In this document: in pieces, positions 34,827-44,640 of the stretch
How positions within the stretch are numbered: the first letter of the stretch is position 1
How the letters are laid out: the number at the start of each line of letters is the position of its first letter
Assembly (NCBI GenBank): GCA_028386065.3
Contig: JAKUCV010002756.1
Location: forward strand, 79,342-143,341
DNA length: 64,000 nt
DNA from: Turnera subulata
Lineage: Eukaryota > Streptophyta > Magnoliopsida > Malpighiales > Passifloraceae
Reading direction: 5' to 3'
Translations under genes and position numbers: made by a program
The notes under the pieces: model-generated
What the model saw: the letters and a program-made list of their open reading frames with translations, nothing else
Databases searched by the model: none
What the model was told of the DNA's origin: nothing

Positions 34827-36013
34827 TGTTAGAACAATAGCCCTTCGCTAGAGGGGGGGTGAATAGCGATAATCGAATAAAAACGAAATAAGCAGGAATT
34901 AAATGCGGAATTGAAAGAATGAAGGACAAGCAATTTATCCTGGTTCACACACACTCTACTAGTGTGGCTAATCCAGCCCTTCAAGTCTCACTTGAAGATT
35001 TCACTATCTACGTTAAGCTTACGGGTGCTTAACAAACCGTTACAACCTAGGAATTCTAGTCACAAGAATCCTAAACCNNNNNNNNNNNNNNNNNNNNNNN
35101 NNNNNNNNNNNNNNNNNNNNNNNNNNNNNNNNNNNNNNNNNNNNNNNNNNNNNNNNNNNNNNNNNNNNNNNNNNNNNNNNNNNNNNNNNNNNNNNNNNNN
35201 NNNNNNNNNNNNNNNNNNNNNNNNNNNNNNNNNNNNNNNNNNNNNNNNNNNNNNNNNNNNNNNNNNNNNNNNNNNNNNNNNNNNNNNNNNNNNNNNNNNN
35301 NNNNNNNNNNNNNNNNNNNNNNNNNNNNNNNNNNNNNNNNNNNNNNNNNNNNNNNNNNNNNNNNNNNNNNNNNNNNNNNNNNNNNNNNNNNNNNNNNNNN
35401 NNNNNNNNNNNNNNNNNNNNNNNNNNNNNNNNNNNNNNNNNNNNNNNNNNNNNNNNNNNNNNNNNNNNNNNNNNNNNNNNNNNNNNNNNNNNNNNNNNNN
35501 NNNNNNNNNNNNNNNNNNNNNNNNNNNNNAAACATCGATGTTTCAAATGGGGAACATCGATGTTATGCCTAATTTTAAAAACAACGGTCACTAGAACATC
35601 GATGTTTGGGATGCCAACATCGATGTTATTTGCCTACTGCCTATTTTGAAGAATTGTGCAGAGGCAGGAACATCGATGTTTAAATCCACAACATCGATGT
35701 TCATGGCTTCGAAAAACATTTTAATGCTTGGAAATATGTTATGTTATGCATGATCAAAATTTATCTTATTTTGAGCCATTGTCCTAGAAGAGTTGAGTGT
35801 TATACCTTGTACAATTTATGGATCTAACTCTTCTTTCTTGGCTCTTCAATTCTTGTGCTCATTCATTTTGATCCTTTGCTCTTGAATGGTTTATTGTGCT
35901 TGAGGATTGGTTTGACTTCATTTCTTTTTGCTTCTTCTTTGTCATGATCTTGAATTGGTTTGTCAATTATCAAAACCTGTAATAAATGAATCATGAAGAC
36001 ATAGGTTCTAACA
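34827..36013 (-). repeat. 3' LTR of the SIRE-like element (with gap)
   Basis: Matches 41591-43350 at both ends. The middle is replaced by 452 N. The sequence from 35530 carries three palindrome pairs (35531/35553, 35595/35616, 35669/35690) equal to the last three pairs of the other LTR. Confidence 0.9.
35078..35529. other. Assembly gap (452 N)
   Basis: The flanks match positions 41840 and 42868 in the other LTR, which are separated by about 1027 bp. The gap covers the palindrome array and is probably about 575 bp too short. Confidence 0.9.
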
Positions 36014-37030
36014 ATTTCCCCCTTTTTGATAATGACAAACAATTAGAAGTATATGCCAATATTAGAGGTATATGTTAACACAATAATTTCAATTTATGAT
36101 TCCCCCTATCTAGATGCATATACTTCTTCCTATCTAAATGCATATACTTCTTCTTATCTTCCCCCTTTTGGCATTAGCAAAAAAAAATGATGATGCATAT
36201 ATTTATTTTTCCCTCTTAAGGTATGACTTATAATACCCCCTAAGTCCATGTATATGGCAAGGTATTTGAAAACAAAACATAAAGAATAACGAGGATAAGG
36301 GTTTAGAAAAATGGTTCCTATTTTGCTTCAATCTGAATTGATCAAACATCGATGTGTATGATAACAACATTGATGTTGTTGGTTCCACCATATTTTTGTT
36401 CCCCCTGTCTTTTGGCCATAGTGAGGGGTACCTGCCAAACATAGTTAGACGAGCCTCGGGTGCTCAAGTTAGCAGAGAGAATACACTAGTTTTAGTAAGG
36501 TAAAACATGTGTAACACTTTTAAGACATAGTAAGGAAGCCTCTCTGCCACCACAAAACATTTTCTCCTTGTCGTAAATGCACCGGGCTCGTGAAAATGTC
36601 TTGTCAGTTAGACTTTTGTTGCCTCTGATGTCCGACTAATCAGACAGTAAATCCCCGTGATGAATCAATAATTAATTCGATGCCAAGATTTTCAAAAAGC
36701 AGATGCTTGATTATCGGAAAAATTGGCGGTTAGTAATAAATGAATTGGCAAAGTTAGCCTGTAATAAATGCATGAATAAAGGCATCAAAGGAAGGAGCCA
36801 GAGTTCACAAATAATGCATGATCGATGTGACTCAAAAAACGTATAAACAATTGCATCCCGTATTTAATTAAAGGTAAGACGGGTATTGGTGTGTGCTGTG
36901 GCAATAATTTCAAAGATAGTAATCTTTGAAGGGACACAACCAGTTGGCACCTAAGTGTAGAGTAGTCACCCTTTTGTAGTTTTCCGGCAATAGGTGCGGT
37001 TCAGGCTATGAAACAGTGATAAACAAATTT
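36014..37030 (-). other. 3' internal region of the SIRE-like element
   Basis: Non-coding on both strands. It includes the polypurine tract at 36014-36027, a short direct repeat of ATGCATATACTTCTTC near 36113-36160, and one more palindrome pair at 36345/36366 (one and two mismatches). No gene recognised. Confidence 0.55.
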
Positions 37031-37032
37031 GC

Positions 37033-37040
37033 TATAAAAG
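37033..37040 (+). promoter_or_regulatory. TATA box before the chimeric ORF
   Basis: TATAAAAG lies about 96-103 bp upstream of the ATG at 37136 on the plus strand, in a context without other long A/T runs. A plausible core promoter; no transcript evidence. Confidence 0.5.
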
Positions 37041-37199
37041 GCAAGGCATTGATTAGTCAATAATGAGAGGAGTAGAAGTAAAGAAAGAAAACATTTCTGA
37101 CAAAAGAGAGAAAATACAAAACCTCAGTAACAAGAATGCCTGCCCCATCCTCCGTATTCTTTGTCGAGGGAGCCTCTTTAGGAAGGAGAAACCGATTGG

Positions 37200-37208
37200 C
37201 TTATAGCT
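37200..37208. repeat. TSD CTTATAGCT, left copy (Pack-MULE)
   Basis: A perfect 9-bp duplicate lies at 39016-39024. A 9-bp TSD is the hallmark of Mutator-like elements. Confidence 0.95.
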
Positions 37209-39015
37209 GGGTTTTTGGTACGGATGGTACCCATATTTAAGTGTTTGAGACAATCGTGTACCTAAAACTTTTACCGAGACAATTATATACCTGGAGTTGT
37301 TGCGGGCAGGTCAGTCAGGGGTCTCGGGCGGGGCATGTGCTGACGTCGATGCTGCCCCAAAATTGGGCAGCTGCCCGTTGCTCAAACGACGCCGTATCAT
37401 CGCAATACGACGTCGTTTTGTCGTCCACATGGCACAACATGGGCCTTACTATTGTCCCAATCATTAACCCGGTTCTACCCGGTAGAGGTTCAACCCTACC
37501 CAAAAACCGTTTCATTTAAAAAATATAAAAAATATAAAAAAGGAAAAGATAAAGATTTAACATTATTACATTTAAAACAAGAAAAAATAAAATATTTAAA
37601 TGATTGGAGGAAAAAGAAACAAATCACATGAGAACTTTGGCCTATTTATGTGTTTGATAAATTTTTCTCTTATTTTATTTTTTCAAAAAAGAAAAAAGGA
37701 AAGGAAAAAGTTTCAACCATTGAATTGAAATGTGCCCTGAGCTTTTTTTCTTATTGTCCCTTGAACCCTAAATTACCATGAACAAACCTAATAACATTTG
37801 TTTAAATTATTATTTAGGCACAAATCAAAAATTGCAATAGGAACAGGGAAAAAAATATTACATTTATTAACAAAGCCAAACAAAAATACAATTGAGAAAA
37901 AAAAAATCCATCGAACTCGAAAGCCGGCTCTTCTGGGGCAGCAGCACCGCCACCATGTCAGCCGTCCTGTCCTCTACCTCCTCCTCCTCATTCGTCAACA
38001 TCATGCTCGCCATCAACGAGAAGAAAACAAATCAGACCTCCCCGTACCCGAGCCCTCTGCAACCCCATGGTCAACTCAATCCCCTTCCCCTTCAACACCG
38101 GCGACAACACCGCCTCAACTCCCTGGCCCGCCGACGTCACCCTCATCTCCTCCTCCTTGCCCTTCTTCGACCGCCTTAACTCCCTCATCGGACCTAATTT
38201 CACCACCTCCTCTGCCGTCAAGAAGCCCTCAGCCTCTCCCTCTCCCCCCTCGATGTCCTGCTGCGGAGAACTCCCGCCTTCAAGTACTCCCCCACGGTGA
38301 AGGTGCCGGTGCTGCTGCCCCAGAAGAGGCCGGCTTTCGAGTTCAATAGGAATTACTCCGCGATGGCTGCTGCCGCGGCGGCTGCGGACTCGAACAGTGA
38401 GGATGAGGAGGACGAGGAGGAGGAGGTGGTGGTTGGCGGTGCTGGGGCAAGGGCAGGGAGGGAGAGCTGCGAGGAAGAGGAGGAGGTGGTGGACGAGGGG
38501 ATCAAGCGTTGGCGAGGGCGATAGAGCGGTTCGAGGAGGTTTATCAGAGGGTGGAGACGGAGAAGCGGAGGCAGATGGTGGATTTGGAGAAGCAGAGAAA
38601 AAAAAGAAAAAAATAAAGAAAGTTGGTGAGGAAGAGGAAAAAGAGAAAGAAGAAGAAGAAAGAAAAAAAAAAAGAAGAAAGAAAGAAACAAAAAAAAGGA
38701 GGTGAACCATTAAAAAAATAATTGTTTCGGGTCGATTATTTTTTCGGTTGAACCTCTCAAATCAAGTAAGAACCGGGCGGGACCCACACCTGCCACGTGG
38801 ATGCTAAACGACGTCGCATCGTGGTGAAACGACGTCGTTTTGAGTTACGGGCAGCAGCCCAATTTTGGGCAGCTTCCAGGTCAGCAGATACCCAGCCCGA
38901 GACCCATGACTGTTCTGCCCGTTAAAAGTCCAGGTACATGATTGTCTCGAGAAAAGTTCTAGGTACATGATTGTCTCAGACCATAAAATATGGGTACCAT
39001 CCGTACCAAAAACCC
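37209..39015. mobile_element. Pack-MULE with about 220-bp TIRs
   Basis: A 1807-bp element beginning GGGTTTTTGGTACGGATGG and ending with its complement. TIRs extend about 220 bp, through AAACGACGTCGT-type segments at both ends (about 37209-37440 and 38790-39015). It has perfect 9-bp TSDs and no transposase, so it is non-autonomous. GC-rich coding sequence in the middle derives from a trihelix transcription-factor gene, which makes it a Pack-MULE. Confidence 0.92.
38067..38605 (+). pseudogene. Captured trihelix transcription-factor fragment
   Basis: Three segments, in order, match the layout of SIP1/ASIL-type trihelix proteins. LISSSLPFFDRLNSLIG (38142-38192) is the segment after the trihelix domain. 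An alanine/acidic stretch (NYSAMAAAAAAADSNSEDE, about 38351-38407) follows. Then AIERFEEVYQRVETEKRRQM (about 38519-38578) with VDLEKQR is the start of the C-terminal coiled coil. Frames shift between segments, and a 1-nt loss near 38505 breaks the last join. Sequence is GC-rich, unlike its surroundings. The DNA-binding trihelix itself is not seen. No function expected as a protein; antisense or siRNA effects on the parent gene are possible. Confidence 0.72.
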
Positions 39016-39639
39016 CTTATAGCTTAATAAATGAGCATGAGGATGCACTGCCAGAGGGACGTGGACGGATTCCTCGATTGGTCTTCGTAACTGAAGTCTA
39101 TTCGACCCGGTTCTTTGTCACTCCTATGGAGGAGACCATCTACTTAGAGGATCAAAATTCCCTTCGAACATCCTACTATGGCACATCTAATTCAACTATG
39201 TTCTTCATTTCTGACAGGTTTCAGGAGTTGCTGTTGGAGCCGTCTTATCAAGCTCTGAGCGAGGGCAGTTACTACCAAATTTCAATGACAGCTCGGAGCG
39301 TTCCTCGAGTAGGGGTCATTCTGCCGACTTGGCCAAAGGTTCGTCTTCTGGTATGGAACTGCAGAGGGATCACAAGACGCTCCCAAGACTTTGTCCGGAC
39401 CCTGCGAGACTTGAAGAACCAGTATAAACCAAATATGGTTCTTCTAACAGAGACTTGCTGGCAGGCTGGAGTAAACCATGGAGTTATTCCTCTACGTTTT
39501 CCATCAGCGCACCGGTTCGAGCTTTCGGGTCAGAACAATTCTGGTGGAATGTGGTTCGCATGGAACGATAGCGTTAGGGTTAACATAGTTAACACTCCTA
39601 CTAGTTTTACTGTCACAGCTGTTCCAAATCGTTAGAAGC

Positions 39640-39985
39640 AGATAATAATTGTAATGAATATGTATAATGTAATTCTGCGTTTCTTGTGATTGTAAAATAT
39701 ATGATGTAATCGAATGTGTGTATGTTTTAAGATTTAGCAGCTGTACTCAGTCTTTATAATCAATAAAAGTAATTGTGCTTTGTGTATGATATGAAGTTCT
39801 TCCATGTGAATGTTCATCAAGCTAGCTAGTGTTTCTAAATTTGATCAATTGTGCACTAACTATATGCTTGACATAAATTGAAAGAAATCTGAATAATCTT
39901 CCTGACTTATTTAGTCATAAGTATGCTACCTAAATTTTCTAACTTCATGTGTAAAATTAACTTGCTGAAATGACAACAATGGAGG
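39640..39985. other. AT-rich tail after the chimeric ORF
   Basis: Contains AATAAAAG at about 39762 on the plus strand, a plausible polyadenylation signal for the ORF ending at 39635. No coding sequence. Confidence 0.4.
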
Positions 39986-40300
39986 AACATCTATGTTCAC
40001 AATTTACACATCGATGTTTTTAACCATTGGATAGAAATTTTAAACAGCTTGGTAAGAGAAAACATCGATGTTTATTAAGTGAACATTGATGTTTAAAAGC
40101 TACTGAAAAAATAAAGTTCTTACCGAACATCGATGTTTGATACAAAACATCGATGTGTATGCTTGATTTATGGCTTGGCAGTTCTCATGGGAACATCGAT
40201 GTTTTCTAGACAACATCGATGTTTTTCAGCTACTGGTTGAAAAACAAAAGTGAGCTGGAAGTCATGGAACATCGATGTTGCCAAAATGAACATCGATGTT
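39986..40300. repeat. Palindrome array B: five pairs
   Basis: Starts at 39986/40007, 40061/40082, 40126/40146, 40192/40212 and 40268/40289, with intra-pair distances of 20-21 bp and pair steps of 75, 65, 66 and 76 bp. A few copies have one mismatch. It lies inside the SIRE-like element, downstream of the protease relic on its coding strand. Confidence 0.93.
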
Positions 40301-41330
40301 ATCATCTTTTGATCCTTGCATTTCTGCCGTAATTGAACAAGTGTGGCCACATTCAAGAATTTGGATGCTTCTTTGGTTATTTGCTTGGAGCATCCGCAAT
40401 CAAGGTACCAAAGTACACTTGATGCCTTCAAGCATACCTGCAAAACAAATCAAAGGGATTTTGGTACCCAAATCTTTTTGGGTCCTTGAGAGTGAGTAGA
40501 TGCATGCTGATAATGAGCTTCTTGTTGTGTCCAATGCCAATGTCTAGTGAAGCACACAGGAGCAATATGTCCTATCCTATTACAATAATGGCATATGACA
40601 TTTGGGTTGTGCATTCTCCTAGGTTGGTTATAGGTACCATATTGCCTATGTTCATGCAATCTATTATACTTGTCTTCCCTAGGTAAAATCTTGTTTTCCC
40701 TAAATTGAGTCACATATTTCCTAGGTTTAGTAAAATGAGAACTTTCATTTTTAGCTCTGTGTACATGTGATCTTGCAACCTTAGCATTTGATCTAACATT
40801 GTAGGCATCTAATTTAGCATAGTGAGCTCTTCCACTACTTGCATTTGGTTTGGCATTTTGTGCATATGACCTTCTATGTTGAATATGTGCTCTTGTGTCA
40901 TGAACATGTGATCTAGTATGATGAGTAGAAGATGAAGCAACATGTTTATGTATCTTAGCTTTAAGCACAGCAGGTTTGACATCATTTAACACATTTGATG
41001 AACCTAATCCTTCTTTTTGTGTTGGACTCCTTTGTTGTCCTAGAAGAAGATTAAGACCATCTCTACCATTTGTGAACTTTTCTAATGTATTCTTCAAATC
41101 ATCAATTTGAGACCTAAGAGATTCATTCTCTATTCCCAATACAACACAAGCACATACATTTGAGGATATCTTCTCGTTAAGTTCATTGTATGATATATTG
41201 AGAGCATGCTTTTCTTCTTCAAGCCTATCAATTTTACTTGTTAACTCATTCTTATCCTTTGACAAATTCTCATTGTCATTTTCTAAGGCTATAATTTGTT
41301 TTTTACAAATCATCTTGCAAAAAACGAGTA
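40301..41330 (-). pseudogene. SIRE-like gag end and protease relic
   Basis: The frame 41361-40450 (from about 41320) has a Glu/Lys-rich coiled-coil segment (IIALENDNENLSKDKNEL), a His/Arg-rich region and a zinc knuckle CHYCNRIGHIAPVC. It ends GPKKIWVPKSL, the usual join between gag and protease in SIRE/Maximus-type Copia elements. After a stop, 40443-40310 continues with LWYLDCGCSKQIT, the Copia protease site with DSG changed to DCG. Integrase and RT do not follow; array B does. A large internal deletion is implied. Confidence 0.8.
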
Positions 41331-41590
41331 CAGCAAGGCGGGGTAGAACAAAGAGACACAAATCCTAGTTGGTCATTCCGAGCAGACCTCACAAGAGCAT
41401 CAGCCACTAGATTTCCCTCCCGGTAAACATGTGAAAATACACAAACCCCAAAGGAAGCAGCCACCATCCTAATATCCTTCATCAAAGACCAAGCCTCAAG
41501 ACGACTAGGAAGTACACCATTAAGCACATCAATCAGTTCTTTCTGATCCGACTCAAGAATAACTCTACTAGCACCCACCTGAGTCGCAAG
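41303..41590 (-). pseudogene. RNase H (RVT_3) fragment next to the 5' LTR
   Basis: The minus-strand frame reads GASRVILESDQKELIDVLNG, then SHVYREGNLVADALVRSA, the signature of plant RVT_3-type RNase H domains (ESD and N-x2-AD). It abuts the LTR end directly, where a PBS is expected, and runs into the gag frame. It must have come from a different element or gene. The N-terminal part of the domain is missing. Confidence 0.72.
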
Positions 41591-43350
41591 TGTTAGAACA
41601 ATAGCCCTTCGCTAGAGGGGGGTGAATAGCGATAATCGAATAAAAACGAAATAAGCAGGAATTAAATGCGGAATTGAAAGAATGAAGGACAAGCAATTTA
41701 TCCTGGTTCACACACAGTCTACTAGTGTGGCTAATCCAGCCCTTCAAGTCTTACTTGAAGATTTCACTATCTACGTTAAGCTTACGGGTGCTTAACAAAC
41801 CGTTACAACCTAGGAATTCTAGTCACAAGAATCCTAAACCTGAAAGTTCAAGTCACATGAACTTCAGCTCTCGTGCTTGAAGATACCTCACTTCAAGACT
41901 TTCCACACAAGAAGATATACACCTCTTCTTGTGAATCTAACCAAGGGAACTAACCTCCCTCAAGGTGTATAACAACACAATAATCACTCAAACAAGAGGT
42001 CTTTCTCAAAGAGCAGATGTGAGTGTACAAATGAAGCTCTAAAAGGCAACTCTCAAATCCTCAATAGGATATTGGCTCAACAAAGATTGATTTGAATGTA
42101 TGAGATGAATGCATGTAAGTAGAGAGTTGATTGGCTTTGAAACATAGCCAAGAATGCTTAATTTGTAGCTCTGAAAAGTTATGGAGTCGTTTGAAATCCA
42201 CCCAAAAACAGCCTTAAACAAAATATAGTGGGTGCTGAAAAGTTGTCTGCTATAACGGCAAAACATCGATGTTTTCACTTTAAACATCGATGTTTTAGCC
42301 AGCAATTTTAAATTATTGCTCCAACGGCTAGTAGAACATCGATGTTGCATTTGAGAACATCGATGTTTTCATACTCAACATCGATGTTCTCCAATTCAAC
42401 ATCGATGTTTTTTATCTTCGCAAAAATATGATGAAAAAGGGTTTATGCATGAACATCGATGTTGGAAAATGAAACATCGATGTTTTTTGGCTTCGGCAAA
42501 ATTCATTTTGAAATCAATTATCAGAACATCGATGTTTCTAATAGAACATCGATGTTTTTCCGCTTCTGCCAAATTTTGGAAAACCTTGAAGAAATCACAA
42601 CATCGATGTTTTAATGACAACATCGATGTTTTGACCAACGGTCACAAGAACATCGATGTTTTATAATCCAACATCGATGTTGTGATCGGGCAGACCATTT
42701 TTAAGTGCAACGGTCAGGAGAACATCGTTGTTTGGGATGCCAACATCGATGTTCAGACCTTACTGCCGACTTTTGGAAAAATGCTTGAAATTAAGAACAT
42801 CGATGTTTTTATCATAACATCGATGTTATTTTGGCTCGGCAAAAATCCTTTTAAAGTGACTGGAAAAAAACATCGATGTTTCAAACGGGAACATCGATGT
42901 TATGCCTAATTTTAAAAACAACGGTCACTAGAACATCGATGTTTGGGATGCCAACATCGATGTTATTTGCCTACTGCCTATTTTGAAGAATTGTGCAGAG
43001 GCAGGAACATCGATGTTTAAATCCACAACATCGATGTTCATGGCTTCGAAAAACATTTTAATGCTTGGAAATATGTTATGTTATGCATGATCAAAATTTA
43101 TCTTATTTTGATCCAATGTCCTAGAAGAGTTGAGTGTTTTACCTTGTACAATTTATGGATCTAACTCTTCTTTCTTGGCTCTTCAATTCTTGTGCTCATT
43201 CATTTTGATCCTTTGCTCTTGAATGGTTTCTTGTGCTTGAGGATTGGTTTGACTTCATTTCTTTTTGCCTCTTCTTTGTCATGATCTTGAATTGGTTTGT
43301 CAATTATCAAAACCTGTAATAAATGAATCATGAAGACATAGGTTCTAACA
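41591..43350 (-). repeat. 5' LTR of the SIRE-like element
   Basis: A complete 1760-bp LTR with TGTTAGAAC/GTTCTAACA ends, the reference for the gapped copy at 34827-36013. It contains palindrome array C. Confidence 0.92.
42262..43038. repeat. Palindrome array C: 24 copies of AACATCGATGTT
   Basis: Starts at 42262/42283, 42335/42356/42377/42398 (four in a 21-bp series), 42452/42473, 42525/42545, 42599/42619, 42649/42670, 42721/42742, 42796/42816, 42869/42890, 42932/42953 and 43006/43027. Pair steps are 73, 42, 75, 73, 74, 50, 72, 75, 73, 63 and 74 bp. Only 42721 has an internal mismatch. Gaps share CGGCAAAATT, TGCCAAATTTT and CAACGGTCA words. It is located within the LTR. Confidence 0.97.
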
Positions 43351-44640
43351 AACCGTTGATAAGAATAAAGAGTTTAAAGGATTTGAGACAGGCTTGGATC
43401 CATGAAATCCAAGTATTACTGAAAGGCATGGAGGACTTGAAATAAGTATTCCCAGGAGATAGAATCGAAGGCTTTCCGGAAATCGAGTTTCTAGATAACA
43501 ACTGGTTTTTTGAATTTTTTCAGATTGTGAACTACCTCGGTCGCAAGCAGAACGCCATCAAGTTTTGATCTTCCTTCTACCAAAGCAGCCTGATAGTTGT
43601 TGATGATCTGCGGGAGAACGGGTTTGAGTCTTAAGGAGAAAAATTCGGAGATGATTTTATAGATCCCACTAACAAGTGTGATGGGTCTGAATTCGTCGAA
43701 AGTTTCAGCTGAGGTCTTCTTTGCGATCAGAGTAATGTAGGAGCAGTTGAGACCTTTTGGGAGGGAACCTAACGTAAAGAAATCATTGATCAAATCAAAT
43801 AGATCTGCCTTAATTAGATCCCAACAACGTTTATAGAAGAGGAAATTGAATCGGTCGGGGCCGGGAGCCTTCTCATTGTCGCATGCCCAGATTGCAAATT
43901 TCATTTCCTCCTTGGATACATGCTTTTCAAGATTATTAGCAGAGATAAGATCAATCTTTGGGAATGGGATGTTTCCAATAAAAGGCCTATCGGATAGAGG
44001 TTCACTGTAAAGACGAGAAAAAAATTTTGCAGCTTCTGTTTTAATCTTGTGGGGGTCCTCTAAAAGTCTCGTGCCAACTTGGATGGAAGTGATTTTATTT
44101 TGTCGGCCTCTTGCACAAGCCCATAGGTGGAAGACGCGTGTGTTTCGATCACCGAGTCTGAGCCACTTGATGCAAGATTTTTGCCTCCAAGTGATAGCTT
44201 TCAATTTAGATTTTGATTAATACTCGTCCTTTTTTCCAAGAAGGTTGTCGGATTCATGTGGAAGGAGAGGTCTTCATTCAGAAACTAACTCCAGAGCTTC
44301 AATGTCCCTCTGTAACTGCAAAACTTCTTTATCAGAGTTCCCAAAAAACCGTTTTATTCCAATGAGCGAGTTCCTTGCGCAGTAGACTTATTTTCTAAGA
44401 AGATTGATCGAAACTATGAGGGAACTGAGATTGACTCTACTCCATATCTCCTGGATTACTTTATCAAAGTCAGGAAAAGACCACCATGCCGAAAGGGCTC
44501 GGAAAGGCTTAAAGCCCTAATCAATAGTTACTTGGGCCAAAACGAGGGGCCAACGATCTGAACTATTCCTGAAGTCCGACTTGAGACTAATAGAAGGGAA
44601 GTGAAGACTAAGATCACAATTAAGTTGGTTTCTAGCTGAT

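Larger units (their letters stand above)
37136..39635 (+). pseudogene. Chimeric ORF with LINE endonuclease start, split by Pack-MULE
   Basis: ATG at 37136 opens MPAPSSVFFVEGASLGRRNR. The frame is cut at 37208 by the Pack-MULE and resumes in phase at 39025 (joined length 684 nt, 227 residues plus stop). The first 130 or so residues are unrecognised. The rest begins like an L1 endonuclease (VRLLVWNCRGITRR, then NMVLLTETCW with the catalytic Glu) but stops at 39635, before the YGxP and SDH motifs. It cannot therefore be an active nuclease. It is antisense to its host LTR element and has a TATA box upstream and AATAAA signals downstream (about 39762). It may be a captured host or LINE-derived gene. 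Confidence 0.65.
34827..43350 (-). mobile_element. SIRE-like Copia-type LTR element, rearranged
   Basis: An 8.5 kb element with LTRs at 34827-36013 (containing an assembly gap) and 41591-43350, which start TGTTAGAAC and end GTTCTAACA. TSD AACCG lies at 34822-34826 and 43351-43355. A minus-strand polypurine tract (AAAAAGGGGGAAAT, 36014-36027) adjoins the left LTR, giving minus orientation. Inside are a gag end and protease relic, palindrome array B, a plus-strand chimeric ORF and a Pack-MULE. The polymerase is missing, and an RNase H fragment takes the place where the PBS should be. It is therefore non-autonomous and heavily rearranged. Confidence 0.88.
33195..44640 (-). mobile_element. LINE ORF2 relic split by an LTR element
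   Basis: Minus-strand LINE in two parts, 33195-34826 and 43351-44640. The zf-RVT (CPFCLQHIETISHLFLQC) lies at about 33440, RT C-terminal pieces at 33526-34432, and RT core with LLQYADDTL at about 34640 and GLKQGDPFSPFLF at about 34780. RT N-terminal part (NEKAPGPDRFNFLFYKRCW) is at 43491-44204, and the last third of the endonuclease is at about 44640-44420. Removing the LTR element and one AACCG joins the halves in frame through the segment ILINGSPSPEFEMTRG. It is 5'-truncated near 44640 and carries several stops. Confidence 0.9.

Noticed and set aside
34962..35594. Long frames crossing 35078-35529
   Set aside because: They consist almost entirely of N and have no meaning.
37988..38710. A 240-codon minus-strand frame rich in Phe, Ser and Pro
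   Set aside because: It is the reverse complement of the purine-rich trihelix fragment inside the Pack-MULE; its composition is low-complexity.
38967..39024. ATG at 38967 as the start of the endonuclease-like ORF
   Set aside because: It lies in the TIR of the Pack-MULE. The reading frame before insertion starts at 37136 and joins in phase.
10931..43038. Palindrome arrays as CRISPR arrays or protein-coding tandem repeats
   Set aside because: The repeat is 12 bp and self-complementary, gaps alternate between short and long and are partly shared, and no cas genes are present in this plant DNA. The open frames across the arrays (rich in NID, HRC and TSMF) are produced by the repeat itself.
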